The notes below the pieces were generated by a model. That model was given only the letters and a program-made list of their open reading frames with translations. It ran no database searches and was not told the DNA's origin. DNA of 6,478 nt from FEN-1099 sp964511015 (GTDB lineage: Bacteria > Lernaellota > Lernaellaia > Lernaellales > Lernaellaceae): assembly GCA_964511015.1 (NCBI GenBank), contig CAZEDX010000139.1, forward strand, positions 1-6,478, in the 5' to 3' direction. The position numbers and the translations under genes are program-made. Every line of letters begins with the position of its first letter. Positions within the stretch are counted from its first letter, which is position 1. This document shows positions 6,402 through 6,478 of the stretch, piece after piece.

Positions 6402-6478
6402 ATGACTACCGCTTCGCTGGCTTGGCGGATGTTTGATCGGCGCCGGCCAACCAACATCATGTTGGCCGTGACCGACCG
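6402..6478 (+). CDS. Start of a partial gene, possibly a radical SAM protein
   Basis: The frame is open from after a TGA at 6348 to the window edge. Possible starts are CTG 6372, GTG 6393 and ATG 6402; I give the ATG because it is canonical, though its ribosome binding site is poor. From that ATG the 25 complete codons begin MTTASLAWRM and end PTNIMLAVTD. A basic Arg-Arg-Arg-Pro stretch followed by a hydrophobic strand ending in Val-Thr-Asp is typical of what comes just before the CxxxCxxC cluster motif of radical SAM enzymes, where the next residues are often Arg-Cys. The cysteines themselves are outside the window, so the family is inference only. The gene is divergent from the phosphatase-like lipoprotein, with about 139 bp between the two starts. 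An alternative is a membrane protein or an unknown protein. Confidence 0.5.
   Translation, partial: MTTASLAWRMFDRRRPTNIMLAVTD

Overview
The window suggests a GC-rich, diderm (Gram-negative-type) bacterium, probably from an uncultured or deltaproteobacteria-like lineage. The evidence is GC-rich coding with strong GC bias at third positions, a lipoprotein whose signal has no retention Asp at +2, and a large secreted multidomain protease with PKD repeats and an Asp-rich C-terminus. The exact phylum cannot be read from this sequence.

Layout: positions 1-241 are a non-coding leader with one imperfect hairpin. Positions 242-4432 (+) encode a 1396-residue secreted gingipain-type (peptidase family C25) cysteine protease. 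Its order is signal peptide, propeptide, catalytic domain with His490/Cys523, Ig-like domain, beta module, FnIII-like domain, jelly-roll/adhesin-like domain, three PKD-type domains, and a 35-residue tail of 22 Asp that ends in Ser-Gly-Cys-Gly-Cys. A perfect 12-bp stem-loop (4462-4490) lies in the 60-bp gap to a convergent gene. That gene (4493-6262, minus) encodes a 589-residue lipoprotein of the alkaline phosphatase / type I phosphodiesterase superfamily. A short divergent spacer follows, and the right edge holds the beginning of a plus-strand gene (from about 6402). Its last visible residues resemble the lead-in to a radical SAM cluster motif, but the window stops before any cysteine.

The two complete genes converge and so are not one operon. 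Both products are predicted to leave the cytoplasm: the protease to the cell surface or medium, the phosphatase-like protein to the outer membrane or periplasm. No functional link between them is visible. The most interesting element is the protease tail. Porphyromonas gingipains carry a type IX secretion C-terminal domain, whereas this protein ends in a poly-Asp linker and a terminal Cys-Gly-Cys. That could be an uncharacterised surface-sorting or anchoring signal. I see no CRISPR array, tRNA, rRNA, insertion sequence or phage gene.
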